Below are positions 46,626 to 54,257 of a stretch of 64,000 nucleotides of DNA, one piece after another; position 1 is the stretch's first letter, and each line of letters opens with the position of its first letter. The position numbers and the translations under genes were made by a program. The stretch is from the NCBI RefSeq assembly GCF_000252165.1, contig NZ_BAET01000030.1, forward strand, positions 62,001 to 126,000. The letters run 5' to 3'. Origin of the DNA: Glaciecola punicea ACAM 611. Its GTDB lineage: Bacteria; Pseudomonadota; Gammaproteobacteria; Enterobacterales; Alteromonadaceae. A model generated the notes under the pieces. That model saw nothing but the letters and a program-made list of their open reading frames with translations, searched no databases and was not told where the DNA came from.

Positions 46626-47299
46626 GGTTCAACGCCATAAGACCCCTTTGGGTACTGGCTGTATTGTTATTTTTATACGGCTGCGCCGCCACGGGTGACA
46701 ACGCTAAGGTGCTTAACTATACCAAGAGCGACACCGACTATTACGCCATTATTGATAAAATAAACAACCACCAAGCACACGCAGCTGATTATGACCGTAT
46801 AATTCAGCTATACCCGCTGACGTCCTTGTACCGCCCTAGAAGTGATGACGAGCAGCGTTTTAAACTGCTGTCTCAAGCATATATGCAAAATGGCCAGTGG
46901 CAGCAGTGTTTGAATATAAACAATGAGCTGCTGGCAACAAATTATACCTCACTTACCGGGCACTATGGCGTGGCTATATGCGCCGCAGAATCGGGCAATA
47001 TTGCGCTAGGCAGGTTTCATAATGCAATACTCGATAATTTTATTGAAGCTATTTGGCGCACCGGCAGCGGACAAAGCCCCGAGTCACCTTTTTACATTAC
47101 CAGTGTGAGCGATATTTATGCCTTCATTCAACTGCATCAATTAGTCGCGGTGGGGCAGTCGCTTACGTATATCAATAACTTGCCCATTCAGGCTATTAGA
47201 GTGCAAAATCCTGAAACGAACCGCTCGCTTACTTGGTATTTTAATGTTACGCCGCAGTTTAGGCGCGGCGTAATAGATCAGTTAGAAAATACACCGTAA
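46613..47299 (+). CDS. DUF4919-like lipoprotein
   Basis: A 228-residue lipoprotein (LLFLYGC, Cys24) starting at GTG 46613, with AAGGA seven bases upstream inside the previous gene. The C-terminal PFYITSVSDIYAFIQLHQLV and SLTWYFNVTP match the end of DUF4919 domains, and DYDRIIQLYPLTSLYRP resembles their start. The domain is best known from Bacteroidetes and has no established function. It is the third gene of the CIA30 operon. Confidence 0.7.
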   Translation: MQQVGFNAIRPLWVLAVLLFLYGCAATGDNAKVLNYTKSDTDYYAIIDKINNHQAHAADYDRIIQLYPLTSLYRPRSDDEQRFKLLSQAYMQNGQWQQCLNINNELLATNYTSLTGHYGVAICAAESGNIALGRFHNAILDNFIEAIWRTGSGQSPESPFYITSVSDIYAFIQLHQLVAVGQSLTYINNLPIQAIRVQNPETNRSLTWYFNVTPQFRRGVIDQLENTP

Positions 47300-47330
47300 T
47301 ATACCGAAGTACACCGTAGTACACTGTAGG
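47291..47330 (+). repeat. Four degenerate 10-bp tandem repeats
   Basis: Units at 47291, 47301, 47311 and 47321 follow ACACCGTAGT with one to three changes. The first contains the stop codon of the DUF4919 gene, suggesting local slippage just after the coding end. Confidence 0.6.
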
Positions 47331-47458
47331 AAATACTCTCATGGAAACCTTTCTCACTGAACAATCTTCTCAACAGGACCCTGGTGAAAGAAGCGTTACA
47401 AAGTACGCAAACTTTACGCTTTATTTAAGTGATTAAAAAGCGACTGTTGTAGTGCTTC

Positions 47459-48124
47459 TTACTTTTTCATCTGCTGCGCTACATAGGCGCTAAAAGCTGG
47501 GCCGGCGGCTCTTTTATCCTTTGCGATCGCCTTAACTTCGGGCATGGCGTTAAGCGTTCTCATAAGCTCTTGGGCGCCTGGTGCTTCGGCTAATAAGTCT
47601 ATGTTGTAGAGCTTTTTGGCGACACCTGATGCTAAATCGAGCGAATATAAAAAGAAAATATCGGCGGCGCTTAGCTTGTCTCCGGCTAAATAAGGGGAGA
47701 ATGAGGCGGCGCGAGAAATTGCCTGCATACCGTTTAGTAAGGCGCGCTTAACTTCTGATTTCGTGATGTCGTCAACTTTTCCGCCAAAAAATGCTTCGCT
47801 ATGGCAGCGTCTAGCCGGTAATTCAACATATAGCTCAACCATTTTCATTAGCTCGCGTATACGTGCTTTTTCATATGCGCTGCCATGTATTAGGGGCATC
47901 TGGGGTGAAACTTCTTCTAAGTAGTCAAAAATAACGTTAGTTTCTATTAGCATGCCATCGCTCGTTTGCAGTGCGGGCACTTTGCCGGTGGGCACTATCG
48001 CTAAATACTCTGGTGTTTGGTTGGGGTAAGTAGGAACCGCTTCATATTCAATGCCTTTTAAGGCCATGGCGAGTTTAATCATGTTGTAGTAGTTGCTTAC
48101 GTCGAATCCGTATAATTTTAGCAT
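47459..48124 (-). CDS. Glutathione S-transferase
   Basis: A 221-residue GST. The thioredoxin-like N domain has MLKLYGFDVSNYYNMIKLAM, VPTGKVPAL with the cis-proline, and IETNVIFDYLEE, which binds the gamma-glutamyl end. The helical C domain contains AGDKLSAADIFFLY, the N-capping box motif. It conjugates or reduces substrates with glutathione; the class cannot be fixed. Monocistronic. Confidence 0.9.
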   Translation of the reverse strand: MLKLYGFDVSNYYNMIKLAMALKGIEYEAVPTYPNQTPEYLAIVPTGKVPALQTSDGMLIETNVIFDYLEEVSPQMPLIHGSAYEKARIRELMKMVELYVELPARRCHSEAFFGGKVDDITKSEVKRALLNGMQAISRAASFSPYLAGDKLSAADIFFLYSLDLASGVAKKLYNIDLLAEAPGAQELMRTLNAMPEVKAIAKDKRAAGPAFSAYVAQQMKK

Positions 48125-48219
48125 TTTGTCTCCGCTTGTTTTATGAGGCTTGTTGTCATCATTTCTTGATAACGTAAACTTGTACGGTGCGATGAACTAT
48201 TCAGGCTCATTTTTTGTTT

Positions 48220-49170
48220 TTATGGTTGCTTATAGGTCATTGTTCGAACTCTAATAAAACTTGCGAACCTTGGAATACCTCGCTTGGTATAGCCATGATA
48301 AGCAAAGGTAACGGTGCTGCCTATTGCCGGTGGTTTATTGCGCTGGGCATCGCTAAAGCCAGTGCCAATTTTAAAACGCACCGTGTGGCCGCTATCGTTT
48401 ATGTGTTCAATTAGCATTGCGCCCATGCTGTCTGTGTACTTACCTTTACCATTTAAGTGCTCAAGCACTAGTCCCTCGGCGTCCATGTATTTTTTTAGTT
48501 TGAGCAAATTGCCGCTACGACCATTGGTAAATAGTGCGTCGGCCTTTTGCAACATAAGGCCTTCGCTACCGTTTTTTGTATATTTTGCTAACAAAGTCAT
48601 TAAGGCCTGATTATTGTCAACTGTGAACTGCTTAACAGGCTGTATATGAGGAATATTCAATTCGTTTAGCATATCGGTATAATGCTGTGCTCGTTTTTGA
48701 AAACTATCGCGCTTATTGGGCGCATCAAACACCATATATTTTATATACTGCCACTGCTCATCAATTGGAATGTGTTTAGTCACGGCAGAAGCCACAAATT
48801 CAAACTCTTCGCGCTGATACCAAAGCTCACCGTCTAGCCACACATTTGGCAAGGCTTGTGTAAACCACGCTGGGGCATGTATTAAGTGTCCGTTTCGTGT
48901 GCGAAGCTCATTGTTTTTCCAGATAGCCCGAATGCCGTCGTATTTTTCACTGACCAAATAGGCATGAATGTTTTCACTTTCATAAACCTGCGCAAGCTGC
49001 ACGCTTGTGGTTACTTGTCTTGCAAACGGTGACGGCGAAGTCGTTAATGGTGAAGCTGCTGATGAAAATGCCCACAGTGTTGTCGTGGTGCTAATATATA
49101 ATGCTAAAAAGACGAAAAACGGCGACATAAAAAATGCGCGGCGCATGGCTTCATATTGTGTTGTTTTCAT
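48220..49170 (-). CDS. ligE: Periplasmic ATP-dependent DNA ligase (Lig E type)
   Basis: A 316-residue minimal ATP-dependent DNA ligase with a hydrophobic N-terminal signal (about 11-36). The nucleotidyltransferase motif I SEKYDGIRA supplies the adenylated Lys76, followed by LDGELWY (motif III), MVFDAP (motif IIIa), EGLMLQKA (motif IV) and LLKLKKY (motif V). A short OB domain ends the protein and no DNA-binding domain is present. Lig E proteins are exported and proposed to act on extracellular or incoming DNA. The gene is monocistronic. Confidence 0.9.
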   Translation of the reverse strand: MKTTQYEAMRRAFFMSPFFVFLALYISTTTTLWAFSSAASPLTTSPSPFARQVTTSVQLAQVYESENIHAYLVSEKYDGIRAIWKNNELRTRNGHLIHAPAWFTQALPNVWLDGELWYQREEFEFVASAVTKHIPIDEQWQYIKYMVFDAPNKRDSFQKRAQHYTDMLNELNIPHIQPVKQFTVDNNQALMTLLAKYTKNGSEGLMLQKADALFTNGRSGNLLKLKKYMDAEGLVLEHLNGKGKYTDSMGAMLIEHINDSGHTVRFKIGTGFSDAQRNKPPAIGSTVTFAYHGYTKRGIPRFASFIRVRTMTYKQP

Positions 49171-49328
49171 GACACGTCCTTGTGTTGGTGAGTTTCATAT
49201 TTCAATCGATGCTTGCTGCAATATATATGCTTTTTCAAGGGGCAATCAATAGCGCAGATGAAAAACTAGCCAAACGGCCAGCAAACTTCAGGATGTGCTG
49301 ACTTGACAAATATTACCTAGAAACTGCA

Positions 49329-49355
49329 AAAAGCCCTCTTAAAAAGAGGGCTTTT
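49329..49355 (-). terminator. Intrinsic terminator of the hpf/raiA gene
   Basis: AAAAGCCCTCTT (49329-49340) and AAGAGGGCTTTT (49344-49355) make a perfect 12-bp GC-containing stem with a 3-base loop and T-rich flank on the minus strand, 74 bases beyond the stop of the hibernation-factor gene. Confidence 0.85.
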
Positions 49356-49428
49356 AAATACGCCTAACTCAGCGCTTAGCTAATTGAGTTTTCTACCACA
49401 CTAGCGTTTAACAGTGTTGGAAATACCG

Positions 49429-49785
49429 TTACTTAAGATCCATACCTTGAATAATTTCGTGGGCAATTTCGGGGGTGGTTACTTCTGGCTTATCATGCAG
49501 GTCGGCTTTTAATTGGCCCTTTCTATGCTTAAGCGCTGCATCTAATTTTTTTCTCGCTTGGGTAATGGCGGGGTACATAACGCTGTGCTTGCCGGTTACA
49601 CCAATTTTGGTGCCTTCATATTTTGTGGCAACTTCTGCGCTGTATTCACCGTGCTCTTTGGTTACAATAATGTCTATGGATATAAGAGTAGGAAAATGGC
49701 TAGCTATTTTTGAGAATTTCTCTTGAACGTCTTCTTGCACTTGCTCGGTGATATCGCAGTGATGACCTGAAACATTTACTTTCAT
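49429..49785 (-). CDS. hpf: Ribosome hibernation promoting factor (HPF/RaiA family)
   Basis: A 118-residue short HPF/YfiA protein: MKVNVSGHHCDITEQVQEDV, HFPTLISIDIIVTKEHGEYS, the MYPAITQARKKLDAALKHRKGQ helix and a short acidic tail. Such proteins sit at the mRNA/tRNA channel of resting ribosomes. Length lies between HPF (95) and YfiA (113), so the paralogue type is not certain. A strong terminator follows. Confidence 0.9.
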   Translation of the reverse strand: MKVNVSGHHCDITEQVQEDVQEKFSKIASHFPTLISIDIIVTKEHGEYSAEVATKYEGTKIGVTGKHSVMYPAITQARKKLDAALKHRKGQLKADLHDKPEVTTPEIAHEIIQGMDLK

Positions 49786-49972
49786 AGGGTTTCCTTTTGG
49801 CTTCTGTTACGTTTTTGAATGCACACTTATATACCTTGGGACATTGTGACCACAACACAAGGGATTTCTATATTTTAGTTACACAAAAATTACGTCCCAT
49901 TCACACAATACATCAATGCGATGCGTCTTGACAACACGTGTATTGTCACAAATTATACAAATGTATAGTGGC

Positions 49973-50231
49973 TTATACTAATGTGCCAATGCCCGCCGCG
50001 CTTAAACCTGCCGAAACACCTGCAAACGCGGCTGCCATACCAATAAGCGGATTGTGGCCAAGGCCAGCGTATAATAGGCCTGCCAGCGGAATAAGCACCA
50101 AGTAGCCGGCGTCAGTCGCAATTGAGCTTAAAATACCAATTAACACTGGCAGTAAGGGCAGCCATGCTTGTGGAATACGACCGGCCGGCGCGTACTACAA
50201 AGCTACCTAAAGATTTTTTGTTTATGGGCAT
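49973..50231 (-). pseudogene. AbgT-family transporter fragment
   Basis: The frame reading RIPQAWLPLLPVLIGILSSI, then ATDAGYLVLIPLAGLLYAG and AAFAGVSAGLSAAGIGTLV before TAA matches a core segment of AbgT (p-aminobenzoyl-glutamate) transporters, where SSIA-DAGYVVLIPLAG...AAFAGV-G is highly conserved. A possible start, MPINKKSLGSFVV at 50231, is in another frame and is joined by a frameshift near 50180. Most of the ~500-residue protein is missing. Confidence 0.7.
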
Positions 50232-50359
50232 AGTGTTTTTCTTATTATGTGAATAGCATAATCGTTTCTTTATTAATCTGCTGGTTGGTCTATTTTCATA
50301 TCTAGACAAATAAAGCCTTGTGTAAAATTTGATTACAGCGCCAATATAAGGTTTATAAT

Positions 50360-50545
50360 ATGAACATAAACGATGCCTACACGCTTGTAAATCTGCGATG
50401 AACCTTTGGCCTTGATGACCGCACTGTGCTGATACAGCCTGATTGTGTCGATTGCGTGAACAATCGACACTTATATCGCGCTCTGGTAATGTCAACTAAG
50501 CGAAAAGAAAGCTTAAATACTGCGCTTGTGCTACTTCAAGCATAG
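50360..50545 (+). pseudogene. Small ORF with an in-frame TGA
   Basis: From ATG 50360 (AAGG eight bases upstream, a very good site) the frame reads MNINDAYTLVNLR, TGA at 50399-50401, then TFGLDDRTVLIQPDCVDCVN, RHLYRALVMSTKRKESLNTA and LVLLQA to TAG. Sequence on both sides of the TGA looks protein-like, with a C-x-x-C pair. It could be a nonsense mutation in a small gene; selenocysteine readthrough seems unlikely because no hairpin was seen just after the TGA. I do not recognise the family. Confidence 0.45.
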
Positions 50546-50583
50546 GCTACACTAGACTTATATTTTACGGCCTTTTTGTGTTT

Positions 50584-51114
50584 ATGAATAAAGCAATGAT
50601 GACTCTACCCTATTTAAGCCATTACCCACAAAGCGTTCAGCAGCAGGTCGCGAAGCTGGTTGAACATGATACTTTAGGAACGTGGCTACAGCATAAATAC
50701 AGCGGCTTACACAAGGTTAGCAATGACGCCGAGCTGCGTGATTATGTGATGGCAATTAAAAATAAATACCTGAAAAAAACGCAGCCTCTAAGTAAGATAG
50801 CATACGACAATAAAATGCATGTTGTTAACCATGCCCTAGGCCTTCACACCTTTGTGTCGCGCGTGCAGGGCGCCAAATTAAAAAGCAAAAATGAGCTGCG
50901 CGTCAGTAGCTTATTCAAACAAACCCCATGCGCTTTTTTAAATATGATTGTGGTGCATGAGCTGGCGCACCTAAAAGAAAAAGAGCACAACAAAGCGTTT
51001 TATAAATTGTGTGAGCATATGCTGCCGAGTTATCATCAAGTAGAATTTGACGTAAGAGTGTACTTGACTGAATTTGACCGCAGTGGCAATGTTTTTTTAA
51101 GCGAACAGAGGTGA
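50584..51114 (+). CDS. YgjP-like metalloprotease (M48 type)
   Basis: A 176-residue protein with the zinc motif VVHELAHLKEKEH (HExxH) and C-terminal KLCEHMLPSYHQVEFDVRVY, a pattern of YgjP/WLM-related metallopeptidases. There is no signal peptide, so it is cytosolic. The upstream GTG at 50578 would add two residues; neither start has a clear ribosome site. It is followed, three bases after its stop, by yacL, which suggests co-transcription. Confidence 0.82.
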   Translation: MNKAMMTLPYLSHYPQSVQQQVAKLVEHDTLGTWLQHKYSGLHKVSNDAELRDYVMAIKNKYLKKTQPLSKIAYDNKMHVVNHALGLHTFVSRVQGAKLKSKNELRVSSLFKQTPCAFLNMIVVHELAHLKEKEHNKAFYKLCEHMLPSYHQVEFDVRVYLTEFDRSGNVFLSEQR

Positions 51115-51117
51115 TAA

Positions 51118-51504
51118 GTGGATTATAAATTTTTTCGAGATGTAAGCGGTAAGCCTACAGCAGAATGTGAAGAAGAGGCAGCCACCTTTGGTGACTGGCT
51201 GAGCAATGAGCTTAGCGGCGATGACAGCGCAGTTGCCGACGTGCTTGTGATAATCGAACAGTTGCAAACACAAGCCATTAAAACACATAAAATTAAAGGG
51301 CACGATTACACCCTTGTGCTTGATCAAGACGAAGCTGAACTGCATCGTCATTTAGGCTATTGGGATGAAGATACGCCCTTGCCCGAAGGCACCGAGCTTG
51401 ATTTGCAAGATGATGTGGGCTGTGGATTGCAAGACTTGAAAGAGCTCCTGCTCGACTGGCAAGACTTTGTGAAGGATACTAAGCTGTTGTCTGAAATGGA
51501 CTAG
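51118..51504 (+). CDS. yacL: UPF0231 family protein YacL
   Basis: A 128-residue acidic protein beginning MDYKFFRDVSGKPTAECEEE and containing GHDYTLVLDQDEAELHRH, which matches the UPF0231 family. Members occur mostly in gammaproteobacteria and have no firm function. The GTG start at 51118 lies three bases after the YgjP-like stop, and the GAGGTGA of that stop region serves as ribosome binding site. Confidence 0.88.
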   Translation: MDYKFFRDVSGKPTAECEEEAATFGDWLSNELSGDDSAVADVLVIIEQLQTQAIKTHKIKGHDYTLVLDQDEAELHRHLGYWDEDTPLPEGTELDLQDDVGCGLQDLKELLLDWQDFVKDTKLLSEMD

Positions 51505-51542
51505 TTAACCCTTACTTAGTGCCTAAGCGCATAAGGGGTTAA
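51505..51542 (+). terminator. Imperfect stem-loop after yacL
   Basis: TTAACCCTTA (51505-51514) pairs with TAAGGGGTTAA (51532-51542, one bulged G), and CTTAG/CTAAG extends the stem inside. No T-tract follows, so this is only a possible terminator. Confidence 0.4.
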
Positions 51543-51668
51543 TTGGAAAAAGGTAATAATTATACGATCATCGCCTTTTTATGTTCTGCTGATCCTGTAA
51601 ATTGAGTTCTATTATTGTAGCGCTGTTGATACTTGTTGAGATGCCTTTCATAAGTAAACTTAGCATCG

Positions 51669-51941
51669 CTAGCGCTTTCTGACCGCCTTGTACTGGCTTG
51701 AGCAGTAACCGCGGCTAACATCTTTGCTGCGCAGTTTTAAATGTTTGGTTTTGCGGCCTGATACGCGCGCCCGCCAGTTGTTGAAGGTTTTGCGTTTTAT
51801 GCTAGCGCGCATAAGTGAAATGACCTCTGGCTCTGATAGACCATACAGTCGCTCTATCGCTTCAAATGGAGTGCGGTCTTCCCATGCCATTTCAATGACG
51901 CGTGACTTGTCTTCTTCAGATAGGGTGATGGTTTGTGTCAT
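51669..51941 (-). CDS. TIGR03643 family small protein
   Basis: A ~90-residue protein with SEEDKSRVIEMAWEDRTPFE, IERLYGLSEPEVISLMR and NNWRARVSGRKTKHLKLR, which together define TIGR03643, a family of unknown function with a helix-turn-helix-like look. The basic C terminus (SSQYKAVRKR) could bind nucleic acid. ATG 51941 begins at the usual family start; a second ATG at 51956 lies directly beside AGGAA and is less well spaced. Confidence 0.8.
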   Translation of the reverse strand: MTQTITLSEEDKSRVIEMAWEDRTPFEAIERLYGLSEPEVISLMRASIKRKTFNNWRARVSGRKTKHLKLRSKDVSRGYCSSQYKAVRKR

Positions 51942-52004
51942 AATCCTTGCGTTCATTTCCTGTTATTTTATTTTTTACGTGTTTTATGTAAAAAAGTTTA
52001 GCGT

Positions 52005-54047
52005 TTAGGCAACATCGCTATTTAAGGCGTCTTTGAGCTCTTGTAAATAGGGCTCAAAGTTTTTCCATTGTGCAAGTCCGCTGGTATAGATGGGTTGCCT
52101 GACTTGCTGGGCACTTGGCGTTTTAACCGCGCGCTTGTTTTTATGGAAGTCAATGCAGGCTTGTTCAAACTCTAGGCCGCAGAAGTCGAGCATTCTGCGT
52201 ATTTGAGTGTCGGTGTTGGCCACTATGTCTTCATGATTAACCAATAATATTTCACCCGGGAATAGCTGCTGCCAGTGGTCCATTAACGTGACATAATTTT
52301 TATAATATAACGCAATGTCGGTCAACGAATAGCTGAATTCTTGGCCTTCGCCGAATAGTTGTTTAAAGCCACTAAAACAGCAGGCCATGGGATCGCGTCT
52401 TGCGTCAATTATTTTGGCATTGGGCAAAATGAGTTTTATCAGGCCAATGTGCATGTAGTTGTTAGGCATTTTATCAATAAAATAGGTGCCGCCTTGTCGA
52501 TACACTTGGGTGTCGTTTATGAACTTTTCCCCAAAGCGAGCAAAATAGTCGTTGTTAATGCTGCCTAAATTAAAGGGATAGCTGGGCTTGTTGCCCTGTT
52601 TCTTACTCAAGTTTGCCGCTAAGCCCATTATTTCATGTAGCTCCATGGTGCCGTCTACAGTGGAGTGCGAGGCAAGTATTTGTTCTAATAAGGTCGAGCC
52701 TGCACGGGGCAAGCCCACGATAAATATAGGCGCGGCGCTACTGTGGCCTTTGTCTTTGAGCTGTCTGATTAATTCAGGCGTGAAGGCATTTATTTGCGAT
52801 TTTACAAACGATCTGTGACTTTCATGTGAATACGCAAGGGTTGAGCGCTGAAGTTTGTTGCCAATGGCATAGTGAGTAAATGCGTCTTTATACTTGTTTG
52901 CGCTAGTAGAACCGTTTGCCCCTTGGTCTTCATAGGCTTTGCCAAGCGCAAAATGCAGGTGAATTTTGTCTTTTACGCTAATATCTTGCTGCTGGGTGCC
53001 GCTTAGCATGGTATCAATTTCGGTGGTGGTAAAGGCGTAAGTTTTGGTGTTGGCCAAGCTCCAATAGGCATCTCCGCAGTATGGGTCTGCGCTGTATGCC
53101 TGTTGATACGCGGTTACCGAGGCCTTTATGTCGCCTTGGTTTTTATATGCATGCCCTAGAAGCAAATATATATTGGCTTGGGTGTGGCCATTGGCAACGG
53201 TGTCTGTGTAAATAGTGATAGCAGCGCTTATATCGCCAACGCCAACTAAGGCGGTTGCTTTGGCGAGTTGATAAAACGTGTTTTGTGGGTCTTGCTCGGT
53301 AAGGGTATTGGCAAGTGCGAGGGCTTTGGCAAATTTGCCTAATTTGCTGTAAATCTTAAACAGCTGGTATTTGACCTCTGGCTTTTCGGGGGCTAATTCT
53401 ACGGCTGTCTCTAAGATAAATTCCGCTTCTGATGTGGCTTTTAAAGCAAGCGCAATGTCGGCCAGAAGTTGTAAGCCTGTTATAGAGTGTTTGTTTTTTT
53501 GCAAATATTGCCGGCACATAATGTCGGCTTGAGTAATTTTGCCATCGTAGAGCAAGTCAGTGGCCGCCAAAATAGGCTTGGGCAGCGCGCTTAACTGCTT
53601 TATTTGGCTTTGGCATAGCTTTGTGGCGCTGCTTTGGTTGGCCTGTTGATAAATAGGTAACAAGGCCTGCCATGCCGATAACAGCGCGGGGTTAATTTTG
53701 GTGGCTTTGTAAAAATGAATGCTGGCTTGTTTGCCTTGCTTAAGTGCGCGGTAGTTATAACCTAGCTCTTGAAACGCCCTAGAATGCTCAGGGGTAATGA
53801 CCAGCAGCGTGTTAAGTGCTTCAATGGCGCTTTCATGGCTTTGTTGTAAACGGTAGCCAACGGCTAGCAAATACCAGCACATTGTGCGTGTTTCTTGATC
53901 AGTGCTTTTGGCTAATAAGGCCTTAGCGTCTAATTCTGCTTGAGCAAAGTTACCTTGTTGAATATTTTGTTGGATAGCACCTAATGCTTGCGCTGAGGTA
54001 TTTGCGTTTGCTTGGGTTTCAGTTTGTGGCGTGTTAATTGATGACAT
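52005..54047 (-). CDS. TPR-repeat sulfotransferase
   Basis: A 680-residue protein. Residues 1-390 are about ten tetratricopeptide repeats (AIEALNTLLVITPEHSRAFQ is one). From about 440 a sulfotransferase domain follows: IFIVGLPRAGSTLLEQILAS is the 5'-PAPS phosphate loop, IIDARRDPMACCFSGFKQLF the 3'-phosphate site, and NHEDIVANTDTQIRRMLDFC the late helix. It probably transfers sulfate to a protein or glycan held by the TPR arm. It is monocistronic. Confidence 0.92.
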   Translation of the reverse strand: MSSINTPQTETQANANTSAQALGAIQQNIQQGNFAQAELDAKALLAKSTDQETRTMCWYLLAVGYRLQQSHESAIEALNTLLVITPEHSRAFQELGYNYRALKQGKQASIHFYKATKINPALLSAWQALLPIYQQANQSSATKLCQSQIKQLSALPKPILAATDLLYDGKITQADIMCRQYLQKNKHSITGLQLLADIALALKATSEAEFILETAVELAPEKPEVKYQLFKIYSKLGKFAKALALANTLTEQDPQNTFYQLAKATALVGVGDISAAITIYTDTVANGHTQANIYLLLGHAYKNQGDIKASVTAYQQAYSADPYCGDAYWSLANTKTYAFTTTEIDTMLSGTQQQDISVKDKIHLHFALGKAYEDQGANGSTSANKYKDAFTHYAIGNKLQRSTLAYSHESHRSFVKSQINAFTPELIRQLKDKGHSSAAPIFIVGLPRAGSTLLEQILASHSTVDGTMELHEIMGLAANLSKKQGNKPSYPFNLGSINNDYFARFGEKFINDTQVYRQGGTYFIDKMPNNYMHIGLIKLILPNAKIIDARRDPMACCFSGFKQLFGEGQEFSYSLTDIALYYKNYVTLMDHWQQLFPGEILLVNHEDIVANTDTQIRRMLDFCGLEFEQACIDFHKNKRAVKTPSAQQVRQPIYTSGLAQWKNFEPYLQELKDALNSDVA

Positions 54048-54154
54048 AGTATTAGGTGGCTACCTTAGTTTTTTAACGCTGCGATGTTACGGTGTCTATG
54101 AATGTATAAATATACATGAAGAAGTTGATGATCATAAGTATCTTTCATATATAA

Positions 54155-54176
54155 AAAGCCCCTAAAAAGGGGCTTT
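54155..54176 (-). terminator. Intrinsic terminator of the TonB receptor gene
   Basis: AAAGCCCC (54155-54162) and GGGGCTTT (54169-54176) form an 8-bp stem with loop TAAAAA, flanked by T-rich sequence on the minus strand, 82 bases beyond the receptor stop. Confidence 0.8.
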
Positions 54177-54257
54177 CTGGGGTTTTACTAAGTAATTGAT
54201 ACGTCGTTTACACTACCTAGGTAAATACTAGGAGTGCGGGCAACGGTGTTCAACTCT

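Noticed and set aside
47341-47436. 31-codon plus-strand frame starting METFLTEQSSQQ
   Set aside because: It lacks a convincing ribosome site, domain or neighbour relation; too short to support.
50399-50440. Selenocysteine readthrough at the in-frame TGA
   Set aside because: No stable stem-loop of bacterial SECIS type is visible directly after the TGA and the residue context matches no selenoprotein known to me.
50112-50495. 127-residue minus-strand open frame
   Set aside because: It only crosses the AbgT fragment in a wrong frame and the antisense of the small TGA-containing ORF; no coherent protein results.
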